This document shows, piece after piece, positions 13,241 to 23,423 of a stretch of DNA of 64,000 nucleotides (position 1 is the stretch's first letter; each line of letters starts with the position of its first letter). The stretch is from positions 124,001-188,000 of the forward strand of contig NZ_JARRAB010000007.1 of NCBI RefSeq assembly GCF_030376615.1. The letters run 5' to 3'. Both the position numbers and the translations under genes were made by a program. The notes under the pieces were generated by a model. The model saw nothing but the letters and a program-made list of their open reading frames with translations. It was not told the DNA's origin and searched no databases. Origin of the DNA: Pseudomonas sp. sp1636. GTDB taxonomy: Bacteria > Pseudomonadota > Gammaproteobacteria > Pseudomonadales > Pseudomonadaceae.

Positions 13241-13474
13241 TCAGCCGCGCAACATCAGGTTGAGCTGATCGACCACTTCCGCCCAGTCGGCATCCTCGAG
13301 AATCTCCTCGCGCAGAAAGCTGGCCTGGGCGACAGTCCAGAAGGGCGCGTCGGCCAATTGGCAGGTTTCCGGCAAGGGGGAGTGGGTGGCGATGAAGCGT
13401 TCGATGCTGGCCTGCTCGGCCGGCAAGCCGAGCTGGGCAAACAGGGCCGAGAGGCTGTGAGTGGGGCTTTCCAT
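13241..13474 (-). CDS. DUF2789 family small protein
   Basis: 77 residues, acidic, no signal peptide or membrane segment: MESPTHSLSALFAQLGLPAE, then FWTVAQASFLREEI and WAEVVDQLNLMLRG. These match the DUF2789 family common in pseudomonads, of unknown function. AGAAGGAGCACC immediately before the ATG is a strong ribosome site. Confidence 0.8.
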   Translation of the reverse strand: MESPTHSLSALFAQLGLPAEQASIERFIATHSPLPETCQLADAPFWTVAQASFLREEILEDADWAEVVDQLNLMLRG

Positions 13475-13585
13475 GGTGTGCTCCTTCTAGCGATTGGGCT
13501 CGCCCATACAGCCTAGCGTATATCGCTAGTGGCCCCGGGGTCTGCCGGTGGCACAATGGTTCCAGGGATTGGAGGTGGTCAGGGT

Positions 13586-14350
13586 ATGCATCCAGGGTTT
13601 CTGCGCAGTTTGTTCGCGGTGGGGGTCGGCCTTGTGCTGCTGATCCCGCCGCTGGCACTGGCGCGCGAGTTGTTGGTGGTCGGCAGCGATTTTTCGCGGA
13701 TATTCGAACGCACGGCGGCGGACGAATACCGGGGGCTCGGCCCTGACCTGCTGCGCCAGGTGCTCGAGCCGCGCGGCTACAGCCTGCGCTTCGCCTCTTA
13801 CCCCTGGGCCCGGGCGCAACTCATGGTCGAACGGGGCCAGGCCGACATCCTTGTCGGCCCCTATCGCAGCCCGGCGCGCGAGGCGCGTTTCGCCTTTGCC
13901 GAGTCGGCCTTTCAGCGCGACCGGATCGTCTTTTATCGCCGCCGCGACCGGCCGTTTGAGTGGTCTGGCGATTACCGCCAGCTGGCTGGGCTGCGTATTG
14001 GCGTGGTGCGTGCCTGGACCTACGGCGCGCGTTTCGATGGCGTGCGCGAGGGGCTCGATCTGGTCACCGTGGAGGCGGTCGACAACGGCCTGAAAATGCT
14101 CAGCCTGGGCCGTCTCGAGCTCTTCGCCAGTAATCAGCGCAACACTCTGCCGGTGTTGCAGGCGCTGGGCTTGAGCGATGAGATCAACCAGCTTGAGCAT
14201 CCTATCGATACGCAGGACGGTTACTTCGCGTTTCCTCTGCAGAGCAGCCATAACCGCCTGCGCGAGGATTTCGACGAGGGCTTTCGGCAAGTGGTCGAGC
14301 GCGGGCAACTGGCCCGGCTGGCGGCCCGCTGGCAGGTGGAAATCCCTTGA
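13586..14350 (+). CDS. Periplasmic amino-acid-type solute-binding protein (SBP_bac_3 fold)
   Basis: 254 residues with a signal peptide (MHPGFLRSLFAVGVGLVLLI, cleavage likely after ALA-R). Two-lobe binding-protein fold: GLGPDLLRQVLEPRGYSLRF, then MVERGQADILVGPYRSPARE, the hinge LAGLRIGVVRAWTYGARF and C-terminal DEGFRQVVERGQLARLAARW. GGAGGTGG lies just before the ATG at 13586, which is preferred to an in-frame start at 13529. No permease or ATPase is adjacent; such lone proteins in pseudomonads may act as sensors or with a distant transporter. The ligand is unknown. Confidence 0.78.
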   Translation: MHPGFLRSLFAVGVGLVLLIPPLALARELLVVGSDFSRIFERTAADEYRGLGPDLLRQVLEPRGYSLRFASYPWARAQLMVERGQADILVGPYRSPAREARFAFAESAFQRDRIVFYRRRDRPFEWSGDYRQLAGLRIGVVRAWTYGARFDGVREGLDLVTVEAVDNGLKMLSLGRLELFASNQRNTLPVLQALGLSDEINQLEHPIDTQDGYFAFPLQSSHNRLREDFDEGFRQVVERGQLARLAARWQVEIP

Positions 14351-14436
14351 GCAAGGCCATGTGCCAGTTGGCTGTTGCGCCCACAAAAACGAGTGGCAAC
14401 AATTAAAGGTGGACAGCGCCATGGCTTTGGACGTGG

Positions 14437-14514
14437 GTAGCGCTGGATAAGCGCCAGCGCAATCCGGGATCGCTCTCCCGGATTGCACCGCGTCCCGCGG
14501 TTTATCCAGGCTAC
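14437..14514. repeat. REP-like inverted repeat
   Basis: GTAGCGCTGGATAAGCG at the left and TTTATCCAGGCTAC at the right pair (GTAGC.CTGGATAA), with an inner hairpin AATCCGGGA / TCCCGGATT. It lies in the 232-bp gap between two convergent genes. Confidence 0.65.
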
Positions 14515-14582
14515 TCTCGCCGATTCGATCTGCCAGCAGCCCACCGCCGGCGCAAGCCCTTCAGAGCCTTGAGCGAGGGCGT

Positions 14583-15065
14583 TCAGCAGGCCCGCAACAC
14601 CAGGAACAGCTGGGTGGCGGTGCCCAGGCGCAGCTCCACCCGATCGCCTTCGCCGCAGCCGATCAGGCGTTGTCCGAGCGGTGCCCGTGGGCTGATCACC
14701 CGCACCTCCTGACCGTCCAGCAGCACCTTCAGGCCGGCACCGTCGGGGCCGAGGAACAGGCATTGCTCGCCGCCCTGGGCATCGGCCAGCCACACCAGGG
14801 TGCTGAGCTGAATGCCCAGTTGCGCATCGAAGGGCCGCAGCCGGAGTTTTTCCCAGGCACTCAGGGCTTGGCGAATCTCCTCGACCCGGCGCGCCTGCCC
14901 GGCGGCCAGATAGGACGCTTCCAGGCCCAGGGTGTCGTACTTGTTCTCGGCAATATTTTCTTCATGAGTGGCCGCTTCATAGGCAGTCAATGCCGCGTGC
15001 TGGGCCAGTGCCAGGTCGGTTTGCAGCCGGTCGAGAATCAATTGCTGGAGCAGGGCTTTGTTCAA
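14583..15065 (-). CDS. GreA/GreB-family protein
   Basis: 160 residues. The C-terminal half (VLLDGQEVRVISPRAPLGQR LIG, GEGDRVELRLG) is the FKBP-like GreA/GreB C-terminal domain that docks on RNA polymerase or related targets. The N-terminal half is helical (AALTAYEAATHEENIAENKY), like the Gre coiled coil. It is annotated in pseudomonads only as a GreA/B-like factor; transcript-cleavage activity is not shown. The start appears to be TTG (15063-15065), with weak ribosome-site support, so the true N terminus could differ by a few residues. Confidence 0.7.
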   Translation of the reverse strand: MNKALLQQLILDRLQTDLALAQHAALTAYEAATHEENIAENKYDTLGLEASYLAAGQARRVEEIRQALSAWEKLRLRPFDAQLGIQLSTLVWLADAQGGEQCLFLGPDGAGLKVLLDGQEVRVISPRAPLGQRLIGCGEGDRVELRLGTATQLFLVLRAC

Positions 15066-15185
15066 CGGTCACTCGCAGGGTCGGGGCGGCAGGAAAACTT
15101 CGGCTTATGCACCAAAGTCTAGTGTCGCCATGGCTACCGAAGGCGGCATTGTGCACCGGTTGCTACTAAAAGCGAGGGTGCGGGA

Positions 15186-15416
15186 ATGAACATGATGCGG
15201 TCGATGGGGTTTTTCTTCCTGTTTCTGCTGGTGCCGTTGGGCGCTTCGCTGGCCAGCTACCCGGGGCCGATTGCCGAATGGTTGAGCAGCTTGTTCGGTG
15301 TGCCGATCAGCCGGGGCAACCTCGGCGCCGGCTTCATGCTGCTGGCGGCGATCTGCCTCAAGCTCGACCTGAGCATTCGGCGCCGCGCTCAGGTCAACCA
15401 GGCTCGCATCGCCTGA
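15186..15416 (+). CDS. Small inner-membrane protein
   Basis: 76 residues with two hydrophobic segments (MGFFFLFLLVPLGASLA and LGAGFMLLAAICLKL) and a basic C terminus (SIRRRAQVNQARIA), suggesting an N-in, C-in hairpin. GAGGGTGCGGGA precedes the ATG. No family recognised; function unknown. Confidence 0.6.
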   Translation: MNMMRSMGFFFLFLLVPLGASLASYPGPIAEWLSSLFGVPISRGNLGAGFMLLAAICLKLDLSIRRRAQVNQARIA

Positions 15417-15513
15417 GCCGACGCCTGGCCTTGGCCTGTGTGCCGGTGCCGTCTGAAAGCAGCGCAATACCCCGGCGCCTTGGATACACTGCCTCCATCT
15501 GCGGCGGGAGGCG

Positions 15514-16374
15514 ATGATGGAGACGACACAGTCGGACTACTCGATTTATCGGCAGGTAGTCACGCAACTGATCAATGATCGGGAACAACTGCCCAGCTTG
15601 CCGACGTTGACCCTGGAAATTCGCCGAGCGCTGGCCGAGCCGGAGGTCAGCATGACCCGGCTGATCGGCTTGATCGGCCGGGATCCGGCACTCAGTGCGT
15701 TGCTGATGAAGTACGCCTCCAGCGCCTTGCTGCGCACCCGCGTGGTGCCGAAGACCCTGCAGGACGTGTTGCGCGTGCTCGGCATGCAGCAGGTGGATCG
15801 GGTGGTGATGCTGCACAGCGTCAAGAGCCTGTTTATTCTGCACAGTGCCGAGCACAAGTTATTGTTCCTGGACGCCTGGCAGCGGTTGACCCTGAAGGCG
15901 AGTATCTGCGGCTGTCTCGCGCGCAAGGTGGGACGGGTTCCGGCCGATCATGCGGTGCTCGGCAGTTTGCTCAGCGAGGTGGGCTCGCTCGCGGTGCTCT
16001 CGGCGTTCAAGGCCGGTGACCTGGTGCCGACGCCCGCGCGCTACCACAGCTTGTGCCAGGCCTATGGCAAGTCGCTGGGGGTGATGCTGCTGAAAAAGTG
16101 GGCGGTGGATGAGGCTTATGTGGATCTGGTGCGCGAGGCGGGCAACTGGACGCTACAGCGGCAGCGGCAGATCGAGTTGCTCGATCTGGTCAACCTGAGC
16201 CTGTTCCATGCCCTGCTTGATCGCCATGACGCAACGCAGTTGCCAGCGCTGGCCAGCCTGGCCGCCTACGCCAAGCTCCCTGGCGCACACCAGGAAGTGG
16301 CGGCGGACGGCCGCCTGGCCCTGGTCAGCCAGCATGGCGACGAAATCCATGAGCTGGCCGCGATCCTGCGTTAG
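15514..16374 (+). CDS. HDOD domain protein
   Basis: 286 residues, cytosolic. LPSLPTLTLEIRRALAEPEV, then LIGLIGRDPALSALLMKYASSAL and VVPKTLQDVLRVLGMQQVDRVV are the usual start of the HDOD domain, a non-catalytic HD relative found in signalling proteins. The HD metal residues are absent, as expected. No second output domain is visible. The ATG at 15514 (another directly follows) has GGGAGG upstream. The specific pathway is unknown. Confidence 0.8.
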   Translation: MMETTQSDYSIYRQVVTQLINDREQLPSLPTLTLEIRRALAEPEVSMTRLIGLIGRDPALSALLMKYASSALLRTRVVPKTLQDVLRVLGMQQVDRVVMLHSVKSLFILHSAEHKLLFLDAWQRLTLKASICGCLARKVGRVPADHAVLGSLLSEVGSLAVLSAFKAGDLVPTPARYHSLCQAYGKSLGVMLLKKWAVDEAYVDLVREAGNWTLQRQRQIELLDLVNLSLFHALLDRHDATQLPALASLAAYAKLPGAHQEVAADGRLALVSQHGDEIHELAAILR

Positions 16375-16436
16375 CGGCCCAGCAATCCTCTGAATATCGC
16401 TTGGCTAACGCCCTCCTGCAGGTTCCGGACAGGCTG

Positions 16437-18614
16437 CTAGGGCTTGCCGCGATCCTTGAGCAGGTGCGCGGCGAGGGTGCGCAACGGCCCGAGTTGCCGG
16501 CAGATCAGCGCCAGCTGGGTCTGCACCAGGCGCTGCTGATCGTCCAGCGCATCCGCGCGCTGTTCCAGTTCGGCGGCCAGTTGCTCTTCGGCATCGCTCT
16601 GAATCGCCACCGCACGTTCTTCGGCCAGGCTCTGGGCGATTTCGTCGAGGCTGGCGGCGAGGCGTTCGGCGCTCGCCGGCAGCGGGCTCTGCCGGTCGCC
16701 GAGGAGGATCTCGCCGCGGTGCGCGCCGAGGCCCGAGAGATAGCTCAAGAGGGTGTGCGACAGCACCAGAAAGCGGAAGCCGACGTCCGCTTCCTTACGG
16801 AAATGCCCGGGTTCCATGAGCATGTTGCCGAGGGTGGTGGACAGTGTGGCTTCGGCGTTGTGCGCATTGCGCCGGGCCAGGCGGTAGGCCAGGTCGTCGC
16901 GTTTGCCGCTGACATACTGCGCGATGATCTGGCGCAAATAGCTGCTGTTGCAGCTGAGGGTGTTGGCCAGCATGCGGTTGAGCCGGCGCCCTTGCCAGTC
17001 CGGCAGGATCAGGAACACCGCGAGGCCGGCGATCAGGCTGCCGATCAGGGTGTCGACCAGGCGCGGGATAAACAGCCCGTAGCCGTCGCCGACCTGATTG
17101 AAGCAGAACAGCACCAGCAGGGTAATGGCCGCGGTGGCCAGGGTGTAGTGGCTGCTGCGAGTGGCGAAGAAGGCCACCCCGGCAGCCACGGCGAAGAAGG
17201 CCTGCACCAGCAGATTGGGGAACAGGTCGAACAGTGCCCAGCCGAGCAGCAGGCCGAGCACGGTGCCGGCGATTCGCTGCACCAGCTTGAGGCGGGTGGC
17301 GCCATAGTTCGGCTGGCAGACGAACACCGTGGTCAGCAAAATCCAGTAACCCTGGGCCGGATGAATCCAGTGCAATACGCCATAGCCGGCGGCCAGGGCG
17401 ATGGCCAGGCGCAGGGCGTGGCGGAACAGCAGCGAGGTCGGGGTCAGCTGCTGGCGCAGGCGTTCCGCGACCTCCTTGAGCGACTGCGGCCCGCGATCCA
17501 GCAGGCTGCTGTCCTGTTGCTCGGCCAGGGCATCGGGGTTGCTGGCGTGGCCGAGCAGTTGGTCGAGGGCGGCGAGGTTGCCGGCCAGGGCCCCCAGCGA
17601 GCGCAACAGCTGGCGCCAGGCCGGATTGCTTTGCAGGCGCAGGTGTTGCAGCGAGGCCTGCAGGTCGTCCAGCGCTTGCGTGCATAGCCCGCGGTACTCG
17701 AACGGCTGGCGCAACTCGATGGCTTGGGCCAGGCGCTGGCAAGCCTCGCCATGCAGGCGCAGCAGACGCTGGCAGCGGAACAGCACATCGCTGTGAAAGA
17801 ACGCCTCGGCCAGTTCGTTGTAAGGGTAATGCGATGAGCTGGCGCGCTCGTGGAGATCCTGGGCGAGGAAATACAGTTTGAGGTAGCGACTGACCTTGCT
17901 CCCCGGTCGGTCATTGCCGGCGCGGTGCAGGATGATTTCCTTGGCGGCATTCAGCGCCGCCACCACCCGGCCGTTCTGCCGGGCCAGGGCCAGCCGCCGC
18001 TGCTCCACATCGAGTTGCCGCAGCGGCTCGAACAGGGCGGCCTTGAGCGTGAGGTATTCACCCAGCTCGCGAAACAGCCGGGCCAGGCTGTGCTGTACCG
18101 GCTGGTTGGCGAACAGCGCATGCCAGATCACCGAGAGCACGCCGTACCAGGCCGCCCCCGCCACCAGCAGCAGCGGCTCCAGCCACAGGCCGGCGATACC
18201 GCCGCGCTGCTCGACGCCGATCATGCTGTAGATCGCCAGGATCAGGGTGGCCGAGCCCAGGGTGGCGTAGCGCTCGCCAAGGGCGCCGAGCATGGTCAAG
18301 GCGAAGCTGGCCAGGGCCAGGGCGCTGACGAACAGCCAGGGGTGGGGGAACAGCCACTCCACCGCATAAGCCGCTGCACTGAAACAGCCGAGCGTTACCA
18401 GCAGCGCGGTCAGGCGGCCCTGCCAGCTGTCGTCGGTCTCGGCCAGGGCGCTGGCGATCACCCCGAGAAACAGCGGAATCAGCGCCTGCATCCAGCCCTG
18501 CGCCCAGCACAGCGACAGGCTGCCGCCGAGGGCGATGAACACCCGCAGGCTGTAGCTGAATTTATCCAGCGCCCACAGGCGGCGCAGGGAATGGCGAAGA
18601 GAGGTGGCGGGCAT
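16437..18614 (-). CDS. yccS: YccS/YhfK-type inner-membrane protein (FUSC family)
   Basis: 725 residues with the YccS layout: an N-terminal cluster of about six membrane segments (SLSLCWAQGWMQALIPLFLG through LGSATLILAIYSMIGVEQRG and LLVAGAAWYGVLSVIW), a long soluble region, and a second membrane cluster (LAIALAAGYGVLHWIHPAQG YWILLTTVFVCQPNYGATRL, then VLGLLLGWALFDLFPNLLV). The PxxGYWxxLTxxxVxQP stretch is typical of FUSC proteins, related to aromatic-acid efflux components. Substrate unproven. It is divergent from the nfeD-stomatin pair. Confidence 0.85.
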   Translation of the reverse strand: MPATSLRHSLRRLWALDKFSYSLRVFIALGGSLSLCWAQGWMQALIPLFLGVIASALAETDDSWQGRLTALLVTLGCFSAAAYAVEWLFPHPWLFVSALALASFALTMLGALGERYATLGSATLILAIYSMIGVEQRGGIAGLWLEPLLLVAGAAWYGVLSVIWHALFANQPVQHSLARLFRELGEYLTLKAALFEPLRQLDVEQRRLALARQNGRVVAALNAAKEIILHRAGNDRPGSKVSRYLKLYFLAQDLHERASSSHYPYNELAEAFFHSDVLFRCQRLLRLHGEACQRLAQAIELRQPFEYRGLCTQALDDLQASLQHLRLQSNPAWRQLLRSLGALAGNLAALDQLLGHASNPDALAEQQDSSLLDRGPQSLKEVAERLRQQLTPTSLLFRHALRLAIALAAGYGVLHWIHPAQGYWILLTTVFVCQPNYGATRLKLVQRIAGTVLGLLLGWALFDLFPNLLVQAFFAVAAGVAFFATRSSHYTLATAAITLLVLFCFNQVGDGYGLFIPRLVDTLIGSLIAGLAVFLILPDWQGRRLNRMLANTLSCNSSYLRQIIAQYVSGKRDDLAYRLARRNAHNAEATLSTTLGNMLMEPGHFRKEADVGFRFLVLSHTLLSYLSGLGAHRGEILLGDRQSPLPASAERLAASLDEIAQSLAEERAVAIQSDAEEQLAAELEQRADALDDQQRLVQTQLALICRQLGPLRTLAAHLLKDRGKP

Positions 18615-18807
18615 CCGGGCGACCTTGTGTAGCGGTAATAGTGAGCAGACTAACGGAGTAGGCGGACGTCTGGCACTCCCCTGGAGACACCTTTTACCGC
18701 GCCAGGGGCATCTCTGGCTCTGGGCGAAAAGTCATGGACTATCCTGTAAGCAGACAGCCGCGCTTTGCCCATCCTTCGCCACCCGTGGCGGCTGTCCTGG
18801 AGAGGCC

Positions 18808-20202
18808 GTGAAGGTTTTCCCAACATATCCTTTGCTCTTTGCCTTGGCCCTGCTGCTTTTGCCTGCGGGGTTGTGGGCGGCGCCCGCGGTGGTGGTGGAG
18901 TTGCGCGTCGACGGGGCGATAGGCCCGGCCAGTGCCGACTACGTGGTGCGCGGCCTGTCTCGCGCGGAGGAGGACGCGCAGCTGATGGTGCTGAGCATCG
19001 ACACCCCGGGCGGCCTGGACACCTCGATGCGGGCGATCATCAAGGCGATTCTCGCCAGCCCGATTCCGGTGGCCAGCTTCGTCGCGCCCAGTGGCGCGCG
19101 GGCCGCCAGTGCCGGCACCTATATCCTCTATGCCAGCCATATCGCGGCGATGGCGCCGGGCACCAACCTCGGTGCGGCCACCCCGGTGGCCATCGGCGGC
19201 ATGCCCGGTTCGCCGCCGCAGAAGCCGGCAGGGGATAAGGCGGAGAAGTCCGACAAGGCGGGCGAAGGCGAGGCCGAACAGGCGCCGACCGATACCCTGA
19301 GCAAAAAACAAATCAACGATGCCTCGGCCTACATCCGTGGCTTGGCGCAACTGCGCGGGCGCAATGTCGAGTGGGCCGAGCAGGCGGTGCGCGAGGCGGT
19401 CAGCCTGTCCGCCGAAGAAGCGCTCGAACTCAAGGTGGTCGACTATGTCGCCCGCGACCTGGCGGATCTGCTCAAGCAACTGGACGGCAAAAGCTTCACC
19501 GCCGCCGGCGTCGAGGTGACCTTGCAGACCGCCGGCGCCGTGGTGGTCAGCCGCGAGCCGGACTGGCGCACGCAGTTTCTGGCGGTGATCACCAACCCCA
19601 GCGTGGCGTTGTTGTTGATGATGATCGGCGTCTACGGCCTGTTCTTCGAGTTTTCCAACCCGGGCAGCGGCGTCGGCGGGGTGCTCGGGGGCATCTGCCT
19701 GATTCTGGCGCTGTATGCCTTGCAGTTGCTGCCGGTGAACTACGCTGGAATGGCCCTGATCCTGCTCGGCATCGCCTTCATTACGGCCGAAGCCTTCATG
19801 CCGAGTTTCGGCGTGCTCGGGATTGGCGGCTTGGCCGCCTTCGTCTTCGGCGCCTTGATTCTGATCGACACCGAGGTGCCCGGCTTCGGCATTCCCCTGG
19901 TGCTGATCGTGACCCTGGCTTTGACCAGCGGGGCAGTGATTTTCGCCATCCTCAGCATGGCCTTGCGCGCCCGGCGCCGCGCCCTGGTCGGTGGCGACAG
20001 CGAACTGATCGGCAGTCTGGCGCGGATCCACGCGGTGCAACCGAGCAACCCGTTAGGCGGCTGGGTGCAACTGCAAGGGGAAAATTGGCAGGTCGTCAGC
20101 CAGGTGCCGCTGCAGCCCGGTCAGCAAGTACGGGTGCTGGCGCGCCAGGGCTCGACGCTGGACGTTGCCACTACCGATGAGCCACCGCCACGAGGAGAAT
20201 GA
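18808..20202 (+). CDS. NfeD-family membrane serine protease, stomatin-operon partner
   Basis: 464 residues from GTG at 18808 (GGAGAGG upstream). Signal or anchor [20 protein letters not shown]. The ClpP-like protease domain has [19 protein letters not shown] and the nucleophile region [13 protein letters not shown] (about S101), as in the archaeal 1510-N protease. A charged linker (about 135-165; [17 protein letters not shown]) is inserted in it. Several membrane helices follow (about 255-400), then a soluble OB-like NfeD domain ([21 protein letters not shown]). Four-residue spacing to the stomatin gene supports joint membrane quality control. Confidence 0.85.
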   Translation: MKVFPTYPLLFALALLLLPAGLWAAPAVVVELRVDGAIGPASADYVVRGLSRAEEDAQLMVLSIDTPGGLDTSMRAIIKAILASPIPVASFVAPSGARAASAGTYILYASHIAAMAPGTNLGAATPVAIGGMPGSPPQKPAGDKAEKSDKAGEGEAEQAPTDTLSKKQINDASAYIRGLAQLRGRNVEWAEQAVREAVSLSAEEALELKVVDYVARDLADLLKQLDGKSFTAAGVEVTLQTAGAVVVSREPDWRTQFLAVITNPSVALLLMMIGVYGLFFEFSNPGSGVGGVLGGICLILALYALQLLPVNYAGMALILLGIAFITAEAFMPSFGVLGIGGLAAFVFGALILIDTEVPGFGIPLVLIVTLALTSGAVIFAILSMALRARRRALVGGDSELIGSLARIHAVQPSNPLGGWVQLQGENWQVVSQVPLQPGQQVRVLARQGSTLDVATTDEPPPRGE

Positions 20203-20204
20203 CC

Positions 20205-20963
20205 ATGGGTTTCGAACTGAGTTTCGCCACGCTGGCGGTGCTGTTGATGGCGCTGCTGGTCTCGGCGTTTCGTATCCTGCGCGAATACGAGCGCGGCGTG
20301 GTGTTCCAGTTGGGCCGTTTCTGGCGGGTCAAGGGGCCGGGTCTGGTGATCATCATTCCGGGCATCCAGCAGATGGTGCGCGTCGACCTGCGCACCATCG
20401 TCCTGGACGTGCCGACCCAGGACGTGATTTCCCGCGACAACGTCTCGGTCAAGGTCAATGCGGTGATTTACTTCCGTGTGCTCGACCCGCAGAAGGCGAT
20501 CATCCAGGTCGAGGATTACCACGGCGCCACCAGCCAGTTGTCGCAAACCACCCTGCGCGCGGTACTCGGCAAGCATGAATTGGACGAGATGCTCGCCGAG
20601 CGCGAGCGACTCAACATCGATATCCAGCAGGTGCTCGACGCGCAGACCGACGCCTGGGGCATCAAGGTGGCCAATGTCGAGATCAAACACGTCGACCTCG
20701 ACGAGTCGATGATCCGCGCCATCGCCAAGCAAGCCGAAGCCGAGCGCGAGCGGCGGGCCAAGGTGATTCATGCCGAAGGCGAATTGCAGGCCTCGGAAAA
20801 GCTCATGCAAGCCGCCGAGATGCTCGGCCGCCAGCCCGGCGCCATGCAACTGCGCTACATGCAGACCCTGAGCAATATCGCCACTGACAAGAGTTCGACC
20901 ATCGTCTTCCCGCTGCCGATCGAGCTGTTGCAGGGCATGGCCGAGCTCAAGGGTAAGCCTTAG
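20205..20963 (+). CDS. Stomatin/slipin-type SPFH membrane protein
   Basis: 252 residues: an N-terminal membrane hairpin ([20 protein letters not shown]), then the SPFH domain ([48 protein letters not shown]) and a helical coiled-coil tail ([20 protein letters not shown]). It scaffolds membrane protein complexes and is the usual partner or substrate of NfeD proteases. ATG 20205 is preferred over 20199, which overlaps the upstream TGA, because GAGGAG is then seven bases away. Confidence 0.9.
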   Translation: MGFELSFATLAVLLMALLVSAFRILREYERGVVFQLGRFWRVKGPGLVIIIPGIQQMVRVDLRTIVLDVPTQDVISRDNVSVKVNAVIYFRVLDPQKAIIQVEDYHGATSQLSQTTLRAVLGKHELDEMLAERERLNIDIQQVLDAQTDAWGIKVANVEIKHVDLDESMIRAIAKQAEAERERRAKVIHAEGELQASEKLMQAAEMLGRQPGAMQLRYMQTLSNIATDKSSTIVFPLPIELLQGMAELKGKP

Positions 20964-21059
20964 CAGAGCGCCGCGTCAGCGGCTTGAGCGGTCAAGCGCT
21001 GCAGCTCTTCTACGCTTGAACATGATGCGGCGCCGCCCGCTGGATAGAAGGAGAGGATC

Positions 21060-22184
21060 ATGCGTATCGGTGTCCCCAAAGAAATCAAGAACCATGAGTA
21101 CCGGGTTGGCCTGACCCCGCAATCGGTCACCGAGCTGACCGCTCTCGGCCATGAGGTCTGGGTCGAGACATTGGCCGGTGCCGCCATCGGCTTCAGTGAC
21201 GGCGACTACCAGGCGGCCGGCGCCAGCATCGCCCAGGACGCCGCCCAGGTGTTCAGCGAGGCGCAGTTGATCGTCAAGGTCAAGGAGCCGCTGGCGGTCG
21301 AGCGCGCGCGCCTGCGTCCGCAGCACACCCTGTTCACCTACCTGCACCTGGCGCCGGATCGGCCGCAGACCGATGAGTTGATGGCCAGCGGCGCCACCTG
21401 CATTGCCTATGAAACCGTTACCGACAACCACGGCCGTCTGCCGCTGCTGGCGCCGATGTCCGAGGTGGCGGGGCGCATGTCGATCCAGGCCGGAGCCAAT
21501 TGCCTGGAAAAAGCCAAGGGTGGGCGCGGCGTATTGCTCGGCGGTGTGCCGGGGGTGGCGCCGGGCAAGGTGGTGATCCTCGGCGGCGGCGTGGTCGGCA
21601 GCCATGCCCTGGCCATGGCGGTGGGCCTGGGCGCCGATGTCAGCGTGCTGGACAAGAGTGTCGATGCCCTGCGCCGTCTGGATGCGCAGTACGGCAATCG
21701 CATCACCACCCTCTACTCGACCCGTGCGGCGTTGCGCGAGCAGATTCTGGCGGCCGATCTGGTGATCGGCGGCGTGCTGATTCCCGGTGCCGCCGCGCCC
21801 AAGCTGATCACGGCCGAGATGGTTAAGCAGATGCAGTCCGGCTCGGTGTTGGTGGATGTGGCGATCGACCAGGGCGGCTGCGCGGAAACCTCGAAAGCCA
21901 CCACCCATGCCGACCCCACCTATGTGGTCGACGAGGTGGTGCATTATTGCGTGGCCAATATGCCCGGCGCGGTGGCGCGTACTTCGACCCTGGCGTTGAA
22001 CAACGCGACTCTGCCGTTCGTCATCGCCCTCGCCGAGAAAGGCACGCGGCGTGCGTTGGAGGAAGACCCGCACCTGTGCAACGGCCTCAACGTGGCCAGG
22101 GGCGTGATCACCTGCGGCAGCGTGGCCGAAGCCCATGGCTTGCCTTATCAGTCGGCGACCGGCGTGCTGGAGCATCTGCTGTAG
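21060..22184 (+). CDS. ald: Alanine dehydrogenase
   Basis: 374 residues. Reversible NAD-dependent deamination of L-alanine to pyruvate and ammonium. [20 protein letters not shown] is diagnostic; LFTYLHLA carries the catalytic His (about 96), [13 protein letters not shown] the NAD fold (about 174), and VDVAIDQGG the active-site Asp (about 270). GAAGGAGAGG lies at an ideal distance. It could also act with the gluconeogenic pckA nearby in using alanine as carbon source, which is inference. Confidence 0.96.
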   Translation: MRIGVPKEIKNHEYRVGLTPQSVTELTALGHEVWVETLAGAAIGFSDGDYQAAGASIAQDAAQVFSEAQLIVKVKEPLAVERARLRPQHTLFTYLHLAPDRPQTDELMASGATCIAYETVTDNHGRLPLLAPMSEVAGRMSIQAGANCLEKAKGGRGVLLGGVPGVAPGKVVILGGGVVGSHALAMAVGLGADVSVLDKSVDALRRLDAQYGNRITTLYSTRAALREQILAADLVIGGVLIPGAAAPKLITAEMVKQMQSGSVLVDVAIDQGGCAETSKATTHADPTYVVDEVVHYCVANMPGAVARTSTLALNNATLPFVIALAEKGTRRALEEDPHLCNGLNVARGVITCGSVAEAHGLPYQSATGVLEHLL

Positions 22185-22220
22185 CGCAAGCGGCCGGGGC
22201 CCGCACAGGGAATGGCAGGG

Positions 22221-22350
22221 TCTGCTGCTTTTGTGGGAGGGCCGCCCTCGGCGCGATGCTTTTGCTTGTGGGCGGACGATGTCCGCCATCGCCGCGGGTC
22301 GCGCCTCCTACAGGGGGTTGGTGGTGTCTGCTGCTTTTGTGGGAGGGCCG
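22221..22350. repeat. Tandem REP-like repeats
   Basis: The 20-base string TCTGCTGCTTTTGTGGGAGG (followed by GCCG) occurs at 22221 and again at 22327, 106 bp apart, each starting a pseudomonad REP-type unit (TGTGGGAGGGCCG...GCGCGATG) with an inverted TCGCGCCTCCTACAGG between them. It fills the gap between the convergent ald and PAP2 genes. Confidence 0.65.
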
Positions 22351-22407
22351 CTCCTGCGCGATGTTTTTGGCCTGCAGGGCAGGCCTGTTTTCGCCGCGTG
22401 GCGCCTC

Positions 22408-23202
22408 TCAGCGTCCCGAAATCACGCTGGCTCGCCCCAGCAGCGGCAGGCGCGCCAGTTGGCGGATCAGCGGTGCGCTGATGCGCTCCAGCCAGGCGCT
22501 GGCCGCGCAGGCGAAGGGGGTATAACAGCCCCATGCCAGCGCCAGCAGGCTGAGCAACACCCCGCCAACCAGCGCGTCCGAAGCCCAATGGGCGCCAGCG
22601 ACCAGGCGTGGCAGCATGAACAGCACGGCCATGCTCCAGACCAGTAGCAGCTTCCAGCCGCGGGCGAAGAAACTCATGAACAACGCCCAGAGCAGCAGCA
22701 CCGAGGCGTGGTCGCCGGGGAAGCTGCGGCTGGCGCTGTCTTTCATGTGCCAGCGCTCTGCCCAGGCGGGGAACAGCTCGGTCAGGCGCGCGCTGCCTTC
22801 TACCACCAGTGAGGCGCTCGGCCGTTGCCAGCCCATCAGTTTGACCAGGTCGGCGAAACCGACGCGTATCAGCAGCATTACCAGCAGGACGGCGAGAAAG
22901 GCGAACAGCGCTCGGCGCACCTGGGTAGCGCTGAATACCAGGTCGGCCTTGAGCATCACCGCCAGCATCAGCAGGCCGACGCCCATATCCACCGGACGCA
23001 TGCTGCCGATGGCCCAGATGTGCGCCCACAGGCCGGCCGCGTGCACCGGCTCGTTGAGCAGGGCGAACAGGAGCAGGTCGAGTCGATCCCACAGTTGCCG
23101 GGTTGGCTGCCACAGCCAGCTGGCGAGCAGCAGCGCGGCGCTGATGTGGCAGATCAACAGGGGGCGCAGGCGCCATTGGCTGGTGACGAAAGTGCAGGGC
23201 AT
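22408..23202 (-). CDS. PAP2-family membrane phosphatase
   Basis: 264 residues with about five or six membrane segments. The phosphatase signature is split: SFPGDHAS (motif 2, PGDH for the usual PSGH) and RLVAGAHWASD (motif 3, R-x5-H-x3-D). An upstream KLMGWQRP resembles motif 1 but with one residue fewer between K and RP. Likely acts on a lipid phosphate or pyrophosphate in the inner membrane; the substrate is not evident. ATG at 23202 is chosen for AAGGAGCGG just upstream; a longer in-frame start at 23280 has no such site. Confidence 0.8.
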   Translation of the reverse strand: MPCTFVTSQWRLRPLLICHISAALLLASWLWQPTRQLWDRLDLLLFALLNEPVHAAGLWAHIWAIGSMRPVDMGVGLLMLAVMLKADLVFSATQVRRALFAFLAVLLVMLLIRVGFADLVKLMGWQRPSASLVVEGSARLTELFPAWAERWHMKDSASRSFPGDHASVLLLWALFMSFFARGWKLLLVWSMAVLFMLPRLVAGAHWASDALVGGVLLSLLALAWGCYTPFACAASAWLERISAPLIRQLARLPLLGRASVISGR

Positions 23203-23423
23203 GCTGCCGCTCCTTGGTGGAAATAATGTTGCGCCTCCCCAGGCGGCGCGCATTTTAGGGGAGTTGGCCGGGGTTTGCATGTGATCTGAGCCGCAATTTC
23301 TCCGGCGGGTGATCGTCAGCCCGCAGGCTCGTGGCGGTCATTCGGCGTGCGGCCCTTGGTTAGGCCGGCATTTGTGCCTAAAATTGCCAGCTTTTCGCAG
23401 TTCCCCTTGCAGGCGAGCCCGCT

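Noticed and set aside
16401..17687. 428-codon plus-strand frame opposite yccS
   Set aside because: Gln/Gly/Ala-rich shadow; the minus strand has a complete YccS protein with membrane segments.
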